Counted from the first letter of the stretch, positions 9,114-19,489 are shown. The stretch: DNA of 64,000 nt from Ruminococcus sp. (GCF_024691275.1 NZ_JAILNU010000030.1:1-64000), one strand, 5' to 3'. A program made the numbers and translations. Notes: a model not told the origin generated them from the letters alone.

Positions 9114-10793
9114 TTATTTTTCAGTTGTAACAGTTGTATCGGATACAGCTTCTTCCGAAGCATCTTCTGTATCTTCCTTTACTTCAAATCCTCTCAGCTT
9201 GCGGTATTCATCGAGGGTCATAGCGCCGTCGGAGTTATAGGCTCTGACGAGGGCTTCCTTGCTGTTGAATTCTTCGCTGAAATTGCCTTTATCGTTCTGG
9301 ATATACTTTCCGTACCACATACCGAAGAACGACCATACCGCGTTATCGCGGAAAGCCGTATCCATATCGGGTACACAGCCGCATTCGCTGATAGCGATGA
9401 GCTTATCGCTGCCCACGAATTTCTGAACAGCCGCGAATTCCTCGTAGTACTTGCTTCCGCAGTCCTTTTCGCCGCTGAAGTACAGATCTACCGAGGCGAT
9501 ATCGAAGGTACGCCTGTCAACGAGGGTGCTGTCGCTCTGACCGTTCCATATCCAGATGAGGTTGTCCAGTTCAAAGTACTTTGTAAAGCGGTCATAGATA
9601 AGGTTCCACAGCCATTTATAGCTGTCCGTGCCCTTAGCGCCCCACCAGTACCAGCTGCCGCAGCCCTCGGGGAGAGGTCTCCACAGCACGGGTACTCCCC
9701 TGTTTCTGAGGGAGGTGAGCTGACCTGCCATATTATCTATATCCAGCATCAGACCGTAGCATTCCTTGGAAATATTGCCCTTGCTGTAGAGCTCTCGGAG
9801 CTCTTCCTCGGTCAGCTCGGCGATATTCTTATCGGTAACAGCCTTTGAAAGGTCGAAATCAGTTTCATCTGTACGAACGCCGCTCTTTTTATCGGAAGGA
9901 GCTTTCCAGAACCAGCTCACGCAGGAGATACCGCCGTTCAGGTACCAGTCGGCAGCTGCATCGACTTCCTTGAAGCTGTCGGCGAAGTTCTGGTCGGGCA
10001 CTTCAAAGTTAGCGAAGCGGATAACGGGATATTTTCCTGTAGTTCGGTAAATGAGGTCGAGCTCGGAGTTGTCTCCGCCGTAAGCGTACTGACCTGTGAT
10101 GATGTATTTTCCGTAGTTGTCGGAGAGGAAGCTCATGAGCTCCTTAGCGGACTCCCCTGCATTTTTGTTGACGAGCTCGCCCTTAGCGTCATAGCTTATC
10201 TCGCTGAGGGAAGTATTGTTCTCGATCTTCAGGTAATCGAGGCACACATCGCCGTTTTCGGGGACAAATTCGAGTTTTTGCCTGCCCTTTGTGAGAAATA
10301 CTCCATAGAGCGTTATATAGGTGAACTGACCGTTGTTGGTCGTCCTGAAAGTGGTTATCTGCTCATCGCCGAGCTTGATGCGGCAGTTCACAGCCTTTTC
10401 CGCTAAGATATTGAAGGATAGGTCGTAGTGCTGATTGGTGGGCACATCTATATCGAATACGACAGAAGCCTTGCCCTCCTCGCCGAAGCCTGTAACGTAG
10501 CCCTCACCGCTGAATTCGGGCTTATCCGTGGCAGCTCTTGCACCGCCTTTGAGTTCAGCTTTTTCGGCTTCATACAGGCTGCCTGACTGAGTTTTCTCGA
10601 TCTCGGGGTAGGTCACGGGATAGTCAGGGAAGGTCTCAACAGGGAGAGTGGTAGTTGCCTCCGTACTTTTATCGGTAGTTTCCTCAACGATAGGCACGGG
10701 AGCAGTGATCTCTGACTTTTTGTCACAGGCTGTGAAAGCTGCCGCAGCAGCTATGACAGCGGTTATAAAAGCGGTTATCTTGCGAATATCCAT
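9114..10793 (-). CDS. Lipoprotein glycoside hydrolase, CBM35-like + GH26 (beta-mannanase-like)
   Basis: Signal/lipobox AAAAFTACD; YEAEKAELKGGARA... CBM35-like; KYIITGQYAYGG, SWFWKAP, VPVLWRPLPEGCGSWYWWG, ISECG GH26-like motifs. Confidence 0.85.
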   Translation of the reverse strand: MDIRKITAFITAVIAAAAAFTACDKKSEITAPVPIVEETTDKSTEATTTLPVETFPDYPVTYPEIEKTQSGSLYEAEKAELKGGARAATDKPEFSGEGYVTGFGEEGKASVVFDIDVPTNQHYDLSFNILAEKAVNCRIKLGDEQITTFRTTNNGQFTYITLYGVFLTKGRQKLEFVPENGDVCLDYLKIENNTSLSEISYDAKGELVNKNAGESAKELMSFLSDNYGKYIITGQYAYGGDNSELDLIYRTTGKYPVIRFANFEVPDQNFADSFKEVDAAADWYLNGGISCVSWFWKAPSDKKSGVRTDETDFDLSKAVTDKNIAELTEEELRELYSKGNISKECYGLMLDIDNMAGQLTSLRNRGVPVLWRPLPEGCGSWYWWGAKGTDSYKWLWNLIYDRFTKYFELDNLIWIWNGQSDSTLVDRRTFDIASVDLYFSGEKDCGSKYYEEFAAVQKFVGSDKLIAISECGCVPDMDTAFRDNAVWSFFGMWYGKYIQNDKGNFSEEFNSKEALVRAYNSDGAMTLDEYRKLRGFEVKEDTEDASEEAVSDTTVTTEK

Positions 10794-10821
10794 TTATTCC
10801 TCCTATGGGGAGCGAGCTCCC

Positions 10822-13140
10822 TTATGCCTTTATGTTGTAGGTCTTTCCCTGTTCGGTATTGATTATGATAACGCCGTCATCAATGCATGAATCGACGGAT
10901 TCGCCGCCGCAGGCAACGCTTACGACGCAGTTTGCTCTCAGTCTGAGTTCGCCGCCCAGCTCGGAGTGTATATCCGCAGTAGTGAGCTTGCCCTCGACCC
11001 AGTTGATATCCACGGTAAATCCGCCCTTAGCTTTGAGACCGTATACGTGACCGCTGCTCCACTCCTCCGGGAGAGCAGGGAGAAGATTGATCTCACCGCA
11101 GCAGCTCTGCAAGAGAGATTCTGCAATAGCGGCAGCACCGCCGAAGTTGCCTTCTGTCTGGAAAGGCGGCTTTGTAGCGGTCATATTCGGGTTGGTGTAG
11201 TGAGAGAGCAGACGTTTGAGGTTTTCCGATACCATGCGGCTGTCGAAAAGTCTTGCCCACATATTTGATACCCATGCGCAGCTCCAGCCTGTTCTGCCGC
11301 CGCCGTTGATAAGTCTGCGGACGAGGGTAGCTCTTGCGGCATCTGCCAGCTTAGGTGTCTTGTAGGGATTAATGATATCGGCAGGGTGCAGAGCGAAAAG
11401 CTGAGAGATATGGCTGTGACCGATGTCGGTCTCATCGTAGTCCTCAGCCCATTCCATGATCTGACCGTACTTGCCTGTTTCGGGCTGCGGGAGGTATTCC
11501 AGCATCTCGGCGAGCTTGTCGGCGAGAGCCTTATCCTTTCCCAGTATCTCGGAAGCCTTGATAACGTCCCTGAAAAGCACAGTGATTATCTGTGAATCAA
11601 TGGCGGGGCCCATGCAAAGGCTTGCCTGAACGCCGTTTTCGTTGATATAGGTATTTTCGGGAGATACTGACGGGCCAGTAACAAGTCTGCCTTTGCTGTC
11701 CTTAGTGAGGTACTCGGTAAAGAACTCGGCAGCCTCTTTGAGGATATGGTATTTTTCGGCGAGGAAGTCCTTGTCGAGGGTATACTCGTAGTGTTCAAAA
11801 ATATGGAGAGCCAGCCAAGCGCCGCCCATAGGCCAGATGCTTGCTGTCCGCTCCTCGCCCTGAGGAGCTGTATCGCCCCATATATCGGTATTGCTGTGGC
11901 AAACGAAGCCCTTGTTTATGCCGTACATTTCCTTTGCGGTGACTCTGCCGTTGCCGCACACGCGCTCAAGGAGATCGAACAGCGGCAGGTGGCATTCGGA
12001 GAGGTTGCAGCTCTCAGCGAGCCAGTAGCACATTTCCGTATTAACTTTCAGGTCGTATCTGCTTCCGTTAGGCGGAGACATCTGGTCATTCCACAGACCC
12101 TGAAGATTAGCAGGCTGAGTGCCTGTGCGGCTGCACGAGATGAGGAGATATCTGCCGAAGTTGAAGTAAAGCTCAAAGAGTTTATTATCGTTGATAAGTC
12201 TGCGGCACTCCTTATTGTCCAGCTCATCGCCCTTCATACGGTCGATACGCTCGTTAGTGGTCATAAGGGAGAGGTCTTCCTCGCTGTTGTCGTTGAGGGA
12301 CAGCTCAACGCGCTCAAAGAGGTCGCGGTAGTCATTGACATGGCGGTAATATAGCTCATCGAATTCGCACTGCAAAGCCATTTCGGTGTCCACCTGAGCG
12401 GATTCCTCGAAATTCTGACTGTAGAAGCTGGTGCGGACTGACAATACGATCATGACCTCATCGGCATTTTCGGCGCAGATCTTGCTGCCGACGGTATGTA
12501 TGCTGCCGCCCTTAGCGGAAGCGCCGAGGCAGGCTGCGAAGAAAATACCGTCGCGGCTGCCTGTGCCGCCGTTGAAGAGTATCATATTCTGACCGCACGG
12601 GCGGTTGTCGTCGTAGTAGTCCTCTCTGCCGTCGATATAGCAGGAAAGGGAGACAGACGCGGGTTCAGAGGCGTGGATGCGGATCACCATTACCTCATCG
12701 GGAGCGGAAACGAAGTATTCCTTTGTATAATCAACGCCGTTTACGGTAAAGGAAGCGTCAGCAACAGCACTGCTCAGATCGAGACTGCGCGAATATTCGC
12801 GGGCTTTGCCGCCTAATTGCAGGTCGATATGTAGCTCGCCGAGTGGCATATATCTGCGCATATTCGGTGTAACGCCCTGCATTTTGCTGAAAGCAGCAAC
12901 TTCTGCTTCATCGGGTCTGCCCTCAGCGAGGAGAGCTCTTGCTTCATTGAAGCCGTTTACAGCGTCGGGGTTAATTCTATGGCGGAGACCGCCTGACCAT
13001 ACGGAGTCTTCATTTATGACAATAGACTCCGAAGCGGCGCTTCCGTAGATCATAGCGCCAATTCGTCCGTTTCCGATAGGGAGAGCTTCAAAGACGCTCT
13101 CAGCTGGGGAATCATATTTCATTAAAGTTTCGGTACTCAT
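10822..13140 (-). CDS. GH95 family glycoside hydrolase (alpha-L-fucosidase/galactosidase type)
   Basis: YDSPAESVFEALPIGNGRIGAMIYG, NEDSVWSGG, LQGLWNDQMSPPNGSRYDLKVNTEMCYWLAESCNL, WPMGGAWL; start at MSTETL. Confidence 0.92.
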   Translation of the reverse strand: MSTETLMKYDSPAESVFEALPIGNGRIGAMIYGSAASESIVINEDSVWSGGLRHRINPDAVNGFNEARALLAEGRPDEAEVAAFSKMQGVTPNMRRYMPLGELHIDLQLGGKAREYSRSLDLSSAVADASFTVNGVDYTKEYFVSAPDEVMVIRIHASEPASVSLSCYIDGREDYYDDNRPCGQNMILFNGGTGSRDGIFFAACLGASAKGGSIHTVGSKICAENADEVMIVLSVRTSFYSQNFEESAQVDTEMALQCEFDELYYRHVNDYRDLFERVELSLNDNSEEDLSLMTTNERIDRMKGDELDNKECRRLINDNKLFELYFNFGRYLLISCSRTGTQPANLQGLWNDQMSPPNGSRYDLKVNTEMCYWLAESCNLSECHLPLFDLLERVCGNGRVTAKEMYGINKGFVCHSNTDIWGDTAPQGEERTASIWPMGGAWLALHIFEHYEYTLDKDFLAEKYHILKEAAEFFTEYLTKDSKGRLVTGPSVSPENTYINENGVQASLCMGPAIDSQIITVLFRDVIKASEILGKDKALADKLAEMLEYLPQPETGKYGQIMEWAEDYDETDIGHSHISQLFALHPADIINPYKTPKLADAARATLVRRLINGGGRTGWSCAWVSNMWARLFDSRMVSENLKRLLSHYTNPNMTATKPPFQTEGNFGGAAAIAESLLQSCCGEINLLPALPEEWSSGHVYGLKAKGGFTVDINWVEGKLTTADIHSELGGELRLRANCVVSVACGGESVDSCIDDGVIIINTEQGKTYNIKA

Positions 13141-13552
13141 ATAATGCAACTCCTATGGGAAAAAAGTTTATATTCATGTGAAACGTGCGAAGATACGCAC
13201 ATTATAGTAAATAGTTGTGGTCCTGCAACGCAGAACCATAATATATCATTATATTATAGCACAAAACGTACAATATTGCAAATCCGCAGGTAATTTCCGC
13301 AAAAATTCCAGATAAAGCATAAAACTTAATGACGTAACAGGCAGTGATTTGGAAAAAATCATGAAATATCGGGCAATGGACAGCAAATCAGCTCCAACAG
13401 ATCGTTTCATGTTACGTTTAGGACAAATGCGGACGCGCAATGCGTGTTTCTACAATGAGCTGTTGAAATATTTTTATTTTAACTATTAAAATTTCGTCTT
13501 TTTGGCTGCTGAAAATCACTTATATATGTATACTGCCGAAAGGAGAAACAAT

Positions 13553-15019
13553 ATGAAAAAGATATTTGGTATATTAGCAGCAGCTGCAATGCTCGTGAGC
13601 TGTTATTCATGCGATGACAGCAAGAATAAGAAAAACGACAACGAAAATACAGAGATAGTTTCCGATGCTTCGGGAGAACAGGCGCTTGACGAGCCTGTAG
13701 AGCAGGAATTCAAGGAATACAGCGCAGACTATTTCCGCACTGTGAATCTCAATGTCAACAGAACCGATAATAAGCCGCCTTTTACCGAGTATTCCATGAA
13801 CATTGACGATCCCGATTTCGGTACACGTATATCGCCGTGCAGGGACGAGAAGTATATCGACCGCTACAAGCCTGATTTCAGCAGTATTGTCGATGCAGAA
13901 TACAGACAGCAGGCTGAGGATATGTGGGAAAACAGCAAGACTGTTCCTGTGAAAGGTGTAGTTGTATCGTACAATGCTTATAAAAACTATCTTTATGCTG
14001 CTGTAAACTATGATTACTGTATCGGTACTGAGGGTTATCATGAACTGTCCATATTCCGTGTAAACGGTGATACAGGCGAAAAAGATGAGATATTCAGACA
14101 TTCCGATCCCGAAAACGGCATAAATATTGATTCTATGTATTATTATAATGGGGTGCTTTATGTGGTATTATACAATAAAAGCATCTGTTATCTTGACGAG
14201 AAAAAGCAGGAGCTCGTACCTATAAAGGAGCTTGCCGCGGATCAGAACGTTACATTTCTGCCTAATAGTTCAGGCAGGTTCATTATCGAGACAACAGTAT
14301 ATGATAAGGAGTTCGTTACTGAGGATTATAAGCCGCAAAACGCTGAATATGTGTATGATGACGGCGGTGGTCAGCCTTATCTGATAAAAGGCATAGAGTA
14401 TACCCTTGAGGAGTACGATCCGAATACAAATGAGTGGACGGCTCTTTACAGTGCATATGAAAACGAAGATGATGAACCTGTAAGCGGTACGGCAGAATAT
14501 CCCTATCTTAAAGGAAAGTATTTCTCATGGCTTGAAAAGCCGGAGGGTAAGCGAAAGTACGATGTTGTCACCGAGAATTACAGGGTGTCAACAGGTCTTA
14601 CAAGCTGTGATATAGTGTATGTTGACGACAGCAAGGTAATGGTATCGCAGGTGAATATAAACGGCGGCGGCGGTAACAATACCCGTCTGCACGTATATGA
14701 CTTCGTGAAGGCTGAGCATTATATTATTGATACATCAGGCTTTGGAACGCTGTATTCGGTGTTAGGAGACGGGCTCATTGTTTCCTCTGATGACAGATGC
14801 TGCTATTTCAGACCAGAGCTTGGACTTATGTTCAAACTTGCGGAATATGACGGCGATGAAACCCTCGTCCCCTATAGGAATACCTTCATAGAAAACGAAA
14901 ATACTGTCGCATTAAATACCGTTCTGAAAAAGGGTGACTATGAAGAAGAGTTTAACGGCGAAACATACACAGTAAATGATTACGAAAACATTATCCACTG
15001 GTTCGTACTGGAGGAGTAA
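13553..15019 (+). CDS. Lipoprotein of unknown function (paralogue A)
   Basis: MKKIFGILAAAAMLVSCYSCDD lipobox; KPEGKRKYDVVTENYRVSTGLTSCDIVYVDD block shared with the next gene. Confidence 0.8.
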   Translation: MKKIFGILAAAAMLVSCYSCDDSKNKKNDNENTEIVSDASGEQALDEPVEQEFKEYSADYFRTVNLNVNRTDNKPPFTEYSMNIDDPDFGTRISPCRDEKYIDRYKPDFSSIVDAEYRQQAEDMWENSKTVPVKGVVVSYNAYKNYLYAAVNYDYCIGTEGYHELSIFRVNGDTGEKDEIFRHSDPENGINIDSMYYYNGVLYVVLYNKSICYLDEKKQELVPIKELAADQNVTFLPNSSGRFIIETTVYDKEFVTEDYKPQNAEYVYDDGGGQPYLIKGIEYTLEEYDPNTNEWTALYSAYENEDDEPVSGTAEYPYLKGKYFSWLEKPEGKRKYDVVTENYRVSTGLTSCDIVYVDDSKVMVSQVNINGGGGNNTRLHVYDFVKAEHYIIDTSGFGTLYSVLGDGLIVSSDDRCCYFRPELGLMFKLAEYDGDETLVPYRNTFIENENTVALNTVLKKGDYEEEFNGETYTVNDYENIIHWFVLEE

Positions 15020-15020
15020 T

Positions 15021-16409
15021 ATGGATAAAAAAGCTTTATGCGCAGCTCTGGTGCTTGCGGTGTCGGCAGTTACCGCAGGCTGTGACGACAAGGAAAAACC
15101 GAAGCCGAAGGACGAGGATATCCCCGTGACTTCGGACTCGTTCGGCGACTATGCCGAGGATACCGCAGAATACAGAGAGATAGCCGACAACGAGTTCAAA
15201 AACATAAATTTAGCTACCAATATCATTAAAAGCGAAGCTCCCGTGGAAGTAGAATGTATAGATCTCAGCGGCATAGAGCTCGGGGAGAGAGTTCCCGTAT
15301 GCTTTAATGAGCAGAATGTCGAGGCATACGTAAGAGCAAAGCAGGTATATGTATATGATCGGAATGAACACGCTGACTTTCCGTTCTACGACTGGCACGA
15401 TTTTGTAAACAAGCCCGTAAAAGGCTGTATAAAGAGTATTTACGTGCGCGGCAGGGAGTGCTTCCTGAATGTTGTGTATGAGGTAATGCTGGACTATACT
15501 GTTTACGACCAAGCTGTACTGCGCTATGATGCCGACAGCGGTGTTGCCGAGGAAATATACAGCTGGTCATCGTCCGATGTTGATGAATATGCCGACAGAA
15601 GGTGCATATTCGCCTATGATTCGGTATTTTTTACATACTGTAAGAAGTTTGAGGACAACTCCGATGTGGTACTTACGACCGTAAAAAGGCTTGATCTTGA
15701 TACAGGAGAGGTAACGACAGTGACACAGACAAGTCTTGAAGATGATGATACCCATGACAGAATGACGGTCTATATTGATACATACGGAGAACTGAAAATG
15801 AGCCGCAGCATCGTGGACGATACTTCGGGAGAGGTCATATCGAGTGAAACTCTCGTATATAATAATGAGAGCGACAGGTTTGAAAAGTCAGCGGAGATGT
15901 ATGTTTCCGATGAAGTAAAGACACAGGCGTACTTCGGCGGAAAAAGGTATTATCTTGTGAAGCCCGAGGGCAAGCGCAAGCTCGATATAGTCTGCGACAG
16001 CTACAGGGTAGGTACAGGTCAGACAAGCGGCGATATAGTATATGCGGACGACGCTTGCATTGTACTGAAGACAAAAGAAAAGGTGCATTACTACGACCTG
16101 ACTAAGAAAGAGCACTGTATATTTGACGCAACAGGCTTCGGTGACAATGCGGTAATGTGTGACGGGAAGCTTTTCATGGGCAGGAACGCCAGCTTTGAGC
16201 TGCCTGTGTACTGCATAATACCGCAGCTTGGAATGGCATATCCCATAACAGAGAGCGGATTATATGACGATTTCGTCAGCAAAGACGGCAAGGTCATATT
16301 CAGCGGCGGACATATGGAGAATATAGAGATAAGAAGCAATGACAGCGAATCTTATCAGTCGCATTCTTTTGATGTCATAGACAGAATATATATAGTGAAC
16401 AGCCGATAG
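15021..16409 (+). CDS. Lipoprotein of unknown function (paralogue B)
   Basis: MDKKALCAALVLAVSAVTAGCDD lipobox; KPEGKRKLDIVCDSYRVGTGQTSGDIVYADD block; starts 1 nt after the previous stop. Confidence 0.8.
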   Translation: MDKKALCAALVLAVSAVTAGCDDKEKPKPKDEDIPVTSDSFGDYAEDTAEYREIADNEFKNINLATNIIKSEAPVEVECIDLSGIELGERVPVCFNEQNVEAYVRAKQVYVYDRNEHADFPFYDWHDFVNKPVKGCIKSIYVRGRECFLNVVYEVMLDYTVYDQAVLRYDADSGVAEEIYSWSSSDVDEYADRRCIFAYDSVFFTYCKKFEDNSDVVLTTVKRLDLDTGEVTTVTQTSLEDDDTHDRMTVYIDTYGELKMSRSIVDDTSGEVISSETLVYNNESDRFEKSAEMYVSDEVKTQAYFGGKRYYLVKPEGKRKLDIVCDSYRVGTGQTSGDIVYADDACIVLKTKEKVHYYDLTKKEHCIFDATGFGDNAVMCDGKLFMGRNASFELPVYCIIPQLGMAYPITESGLYDDFVSKDGKVIFSGGHMENIEIRSNDSESYQSHSFDVIDRIYIVNSR

Positions 16410-16414
16410 TACCT

Positions 16415-16453
16415 ATGCAGGGGACGGTCTACCCGATATACCGTGCCCTGCAT
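16415..16453. repeat. REP-like imperfect palindrome
   Basis: ATGCAGGGGACGGT...ACCGTGCCCTGCAT. Confidence 0.6.
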
Positions 16454-16467
16454 GATAACACACCCGC

Positions 16468-16500
16468 AAAAAAGGACTGCAAGAGCAGTCCTTTTTTGTT
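16468..16500. terminator. Terminator hairpin between convergent genes
   Basis: AAAAAAGGACTGCAAGAGCAGTCCTTTTTTG. Confidence 0.9.
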
Positions 16501-16509
16501 TGCAGCTAT

Positions 16510-16983
16510 TCATTTGCTGAGGTATTCCTCGATGCTGTCGGTATTACCGTAGGTACGCAGGAGGGTATACCCCGTATTTTTTAGCACAGCGTTTACGAAT
16601 TCATCGCGCTCGATGCGATCCTGACGTTCGTGGGACTTGTCATCAAGCTCGATAAGAGCAACGATAGAGGTCTCGTCATCGGCGAGAGCGAAGTCGATAT
16701 GCTTAGCCTTGATTTTGTTGAAGCATTCCATCCAACAGGGATTCTCGGCTTTGGGTTTAGGCTCGATGAGGTCGGCAAGGCGCACCTTGGTGTAGATGCT
16801 CAGACCGTACTCGTCGGCGATGGGCTTGAGCCGTTTATAGAACGCATACTCCCTGTCAGTGAGAATGGTCTTGGCGTTGTAGAGCTTAGTGATATCGGGC
16901 TTTCTTAGCTTGAAATAGAGCCTGATACAGAAAGCAATGATAAGCGCGATGACAAAAAGCGCAGTAAGTTCGTTTACATTCAT
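16510..16983 (-). CDS. DUF2726-domain protein
   Basis: ILTDREYAFYKRLKPIADEYGLSIYTKVRLADLIEPK ... ALIELDDKSHERQDRIERDEF. Confidence 0.8.
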   Translation of the reverse strand: MNVNELTALFVIALIIAFCIRLYFKLRKPDITKLYNAKTILTDREYAFYKRLKPIADEYGLSIYTKVRLADLIEPKPKAENPCWMECFNKIKAKHIDFALADDETSIVALIELDDKSHERQDRIERDEFVNAVLKNTGYTLLRTYGNTDSIEEYLSK

Positions 16984-17011
16984 ATGTTTGTACAGTGCCT
17001 GACAGAGGGGA

Positions 17012-18139
17012 TCATCTTTCGATACCCGTCTTATATTCTTTGATGAGCTTGCCGTCCTCGTCTATTTCGGCGATGCAGTTCCAGAAGGCAGCCGAACCGC
17101 CGCTGACAAAGAGCTTGTCACCAATACAGCAGACGCGGGAGATGTAGTCACATTTAGTGAGCTTATCCGCGCTGAATATTTTTTCAGCCTTTCCGTTTTT
17201 ATCAAGAGAATAGACATTTGTAGCGTCTGCGAAGAATATTTTCTCGTCCGATATGCAGAAGTCCGAGCATCTTTCGTCGGTGAGCTTTTCCTCGTCGCCG
17301 CCGCCGAGTGGTTTTTTGTAGAGGTCGGATACACGGGTATAGTAGATATCATCTCCCGAAATATAGGCATTGCTGCCTGATATGACATCATCTGAGAAGC
17401 CGTCGCTGTCCACAGCGATGATATTTTCGGAAGTGCCGATATAGTATCCGCAGACCATGCATGACCTGCCGTTCACCTCGGAAATACCGATTATGCGGGC
17501 ATTTTTATGATCGACGGAGAAAACTTCATCGGTGAGCTTTCCCGAATAGTCCATAGACCTTATCTCGGTGCTCTCATCGTCCGACGAAGCGAAGTATATC
17601 TTGTCCTTGGTGAAAAGGAACTCCTCGCGCTCGGGGATATCGCCGTCAGAGGTAACAGTCTCCTTATTGAGCTTGGAAGTTTTGCCGTCGCTGTATTCGC
17701 ACAGTCCGTCCTCGGGAGCGTAGAAATAGAGCTTCTTGCCGTCCGAGTAGTAGACGCGGCTTTTCTCAGGGAGCTTCAGCTCCGTGGGTTCGCCCTTGCC
17801 GTCGTCGCTGACATAGGTCTCAACAGGGCCGTCGGAGCCGTTTCTTATCATGGGGTAGACATAAGCGCCGTCGTCCATGACAAAGAGTATCTGGGAGCGG
17901 TTCTGCGGATTGACTTCCTCCTGATCGGGGAGATCGGCGAAGGTCACAGTCTTTTTCACTGACTTCTTTTCGGTTTTTTCAGCCTTTGTAGTCGTTTCGG
18001 CAGTTTTTTCCTCAGATCCCGTGGTATATTCGGTGCTTTTCTCGGCATCGAAGTCCTTCGAGTTGTTATCTGAGCAGGCGGTAATGGAGGGCGCTGCGAG
18101 GAGCGCCCCTATAAAAGCCGCAGTAATACGGTACTTCAT
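17012..18139 (-). CDS. Lipoprotein of unknown function (DUF5050-like beta-propeller repeats)
   Basis: Signal AAPSITACSD; repeated IYFASSDD / IYYTRVSDLY / IFFADATNVYSL blade-like segments. Confidence 0.7.
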   Translation of the reverse strand: MKYRITAAFIGALLAAPSITACSDNNSKDFDAEKSTEYTTGSEEKTAETTTKAEKTEKKSVKKTVTFADLPDQEEVNPQNRSQILFVMDDGAYVYPMIRNGSDGPVETYVSDDGKGEPTELKLPEKSRVYYSDGKKLYFYAPEDGLCEYSDGKTSKLNKETVTSDGDIPEREEFLFTKDKIYFASSDDESTEIRSMDYSGKLTDEVFSVDHKNARIIGISEVNGRSCMVCGYYIGTSENIIAVDSDGFSDDVISGSNAYISGDDIYYTRVSDLYKKPLGGGDEEKLTDERCSDFCISDEKIFFADATNVYSLDKNGKAEKIFSADKLTKCDYISRVCCIGDKLFVSGGSAAFWNCIAEIDEDGKLIKEYKTGIER

Positions 18140-19374
18140 CAGTCAAATCTCTCGTCGATAACACGAGCGGTCTTCTTCATGCTTCTCGGGAGCACTCCGA
18201 CCTCAACGACCTTGACTATAGGAGTAAAGCCTATTCTGCTCTTTACCTTTTCGGAAATTCTCTTGCTGAGTGAATCAAAGTCCACATCGCCTGTGGATTC
18301 AACGTAGATACGCATAGTATCCTTGCCGTCGAGGTGAGAGATACGGATCTGGTACTCGCTGGAGATCTCCTCGAAGTTAGCGAGAACTTCCTCGATCTGG
18401 CTCGGGAACACGTTTACGCCCTTGATCTTCATCATATCGTCTGTACGACCCATGATAACGTCGATTCTCGGGTAGCAGCGTCCGCACTTGCACTTGCCCG
18501 GAACGATCCTTGAAAGGTCGTGGGTTCTGTATCTTATGAGCGGAGCGCCTTCCTTGACGAGGGTAGTGATAACTATTTCGCCCAGCTCGCCGTCGGGAAC
18601 GTTTTCGCCTGTCTTAGGGTCGATTATCTCGATGTAGAGGAAGTCGTCCCAATAGTGCATAGCCTTTTCACCGGGGCAGTTTATACCGATACCGGGACCG
18701 TATATCTCTGTAAGACCGTAGATGTCGAAAAGCTCGATGCCAAGCTCGTTGTGGATACGCTCGCGCATCTTGTCGCTCCAGCGCTCGGAGCCGATAACGC
18801 CTTTCTTGAGGTGTATCTTGTCCTTGATGCCGCGCTTCTCTATCTCCTCAGCAAGAAGGAGAGCGTATGAGGAGGTCGAACAGAGAACTGTTGACTTCAT
18901 GTCCTGCATCATCTGGAGCTGCTTGTCGGTATTTCCGGGACCCATAGGTATGACCATAGCGCCCAGCTTCTCGGCACCGTTCTGGAAGCCGATACCTGCT
19001 GTCCAGAGACCGTATCCTGGAGTTATCTGTATACGATCCATATTTGTGATGCCTGCTGTCTCGTAGCAGCGCTTGAACATGATAGCCCAGTCGTCAACGT
19101 CCTTGGCTGTATAAGGGATAATAACAGGAGTACCTGTAGTACCCGATGATGAGTGTATACGAACTATCTCCTCCTCGGGAGCTGTCATAAGTCCGAGAGG
19201 GTAAGCGTCACGGAGGTCTTTTTTCTCCGAGAACGGGAGCTTTGTGAAGTCCTCGGGAGAGTCAACGTGAGTGATGCCTGCCTCCGCAAGCTTTTTTCCG
19301 TAAAAGCTGCCTGCCTCAACGAGAGCCTTTATACGGTCGTTGACGAGGTCGAGCTGTTTCTGTGATATCTGCAT
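18139..19374 (-). CDS. paaK: Phenylacetate-CoA ligase family protein
   Basis: IHSSSGTTGTPVIIPYT, DIYGLTEIYGPGIGINC, RTDDMMKIKGVNVFPSQIEEVL. Confidence 0.92.
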   Translation of the reverse strand: MQISQKQLDLVNDRIKALVEAGSFYGKKLAEAGITHVDSPEDFTKLPFSEKKDLRDAYPLGLMTAPEEEIVRIHSSSGTTGTPVIIPYTAKDVDDWAIMFKRCYETAGITNMDRIQITPGYGLWTAGIGFQNGAEKLGAMVIPMGPGNTDKQLQMMQDMKSTVLCSTSSYALLLAEEIEKRGIKDKIHLKKGVIGSERWSDKMRERIHNELGIELFDIYGLTEIYGPGIGINCPGEKAMHYWDDFLYIEIIDPKTGENVPDGELGEIVITTLVKEGAPLIRYRTHDLSRIVPGKCKCGRCYPRIDVIMGRTDDMMKIKGVNVFPSQIEEVLANFEEISSEYQIRISHLDGKDTMRIYVESTGDVDFDSLSKRISEKVKSRIGFTPIVKVVEVGVLPRSMKKTARVIDERFD

Positions 19375-19396
19375 ATTTTTTCTTCCTTTCACTGTT

Positions 19397-19480
19397 TTTG
19401 CAGGGAACGCTGTCCTCGGCGTTCCGTTATAAACGTTTATCTTGCAGGCGGAGCGGCGAGGGTGCCGTTCCCTGCAAAAG
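19397..19480. repeat. REPIN-like arrangement: two REP-like ends in inverted orientation
   Basis: TTTTGCAGGGAACG (19397-19410) and CGTTCCCTGCAAAA (19467-19480) with an internal hairpin between. Confidence 0.55.
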
Positions 19481-19489
19481 ATAGCGCAA

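Noticed and set aside
9003-9848. 281-aa plus-strand ORF opposite the HAD and GH26 genes
   Set aside because: Spans two convincing minus-strand genes and their junction; a composition artefact of high-GC third positions.
18075-18110. REP-like hairpin inside the signal peptide of the 17012-18139 lipoprotein (TAGGGGCGCT...AGCGCCC)
   Set aside because: Only a 7-bp stem, and the codons fit a normal hydrophobic signal peptide; could be chance.
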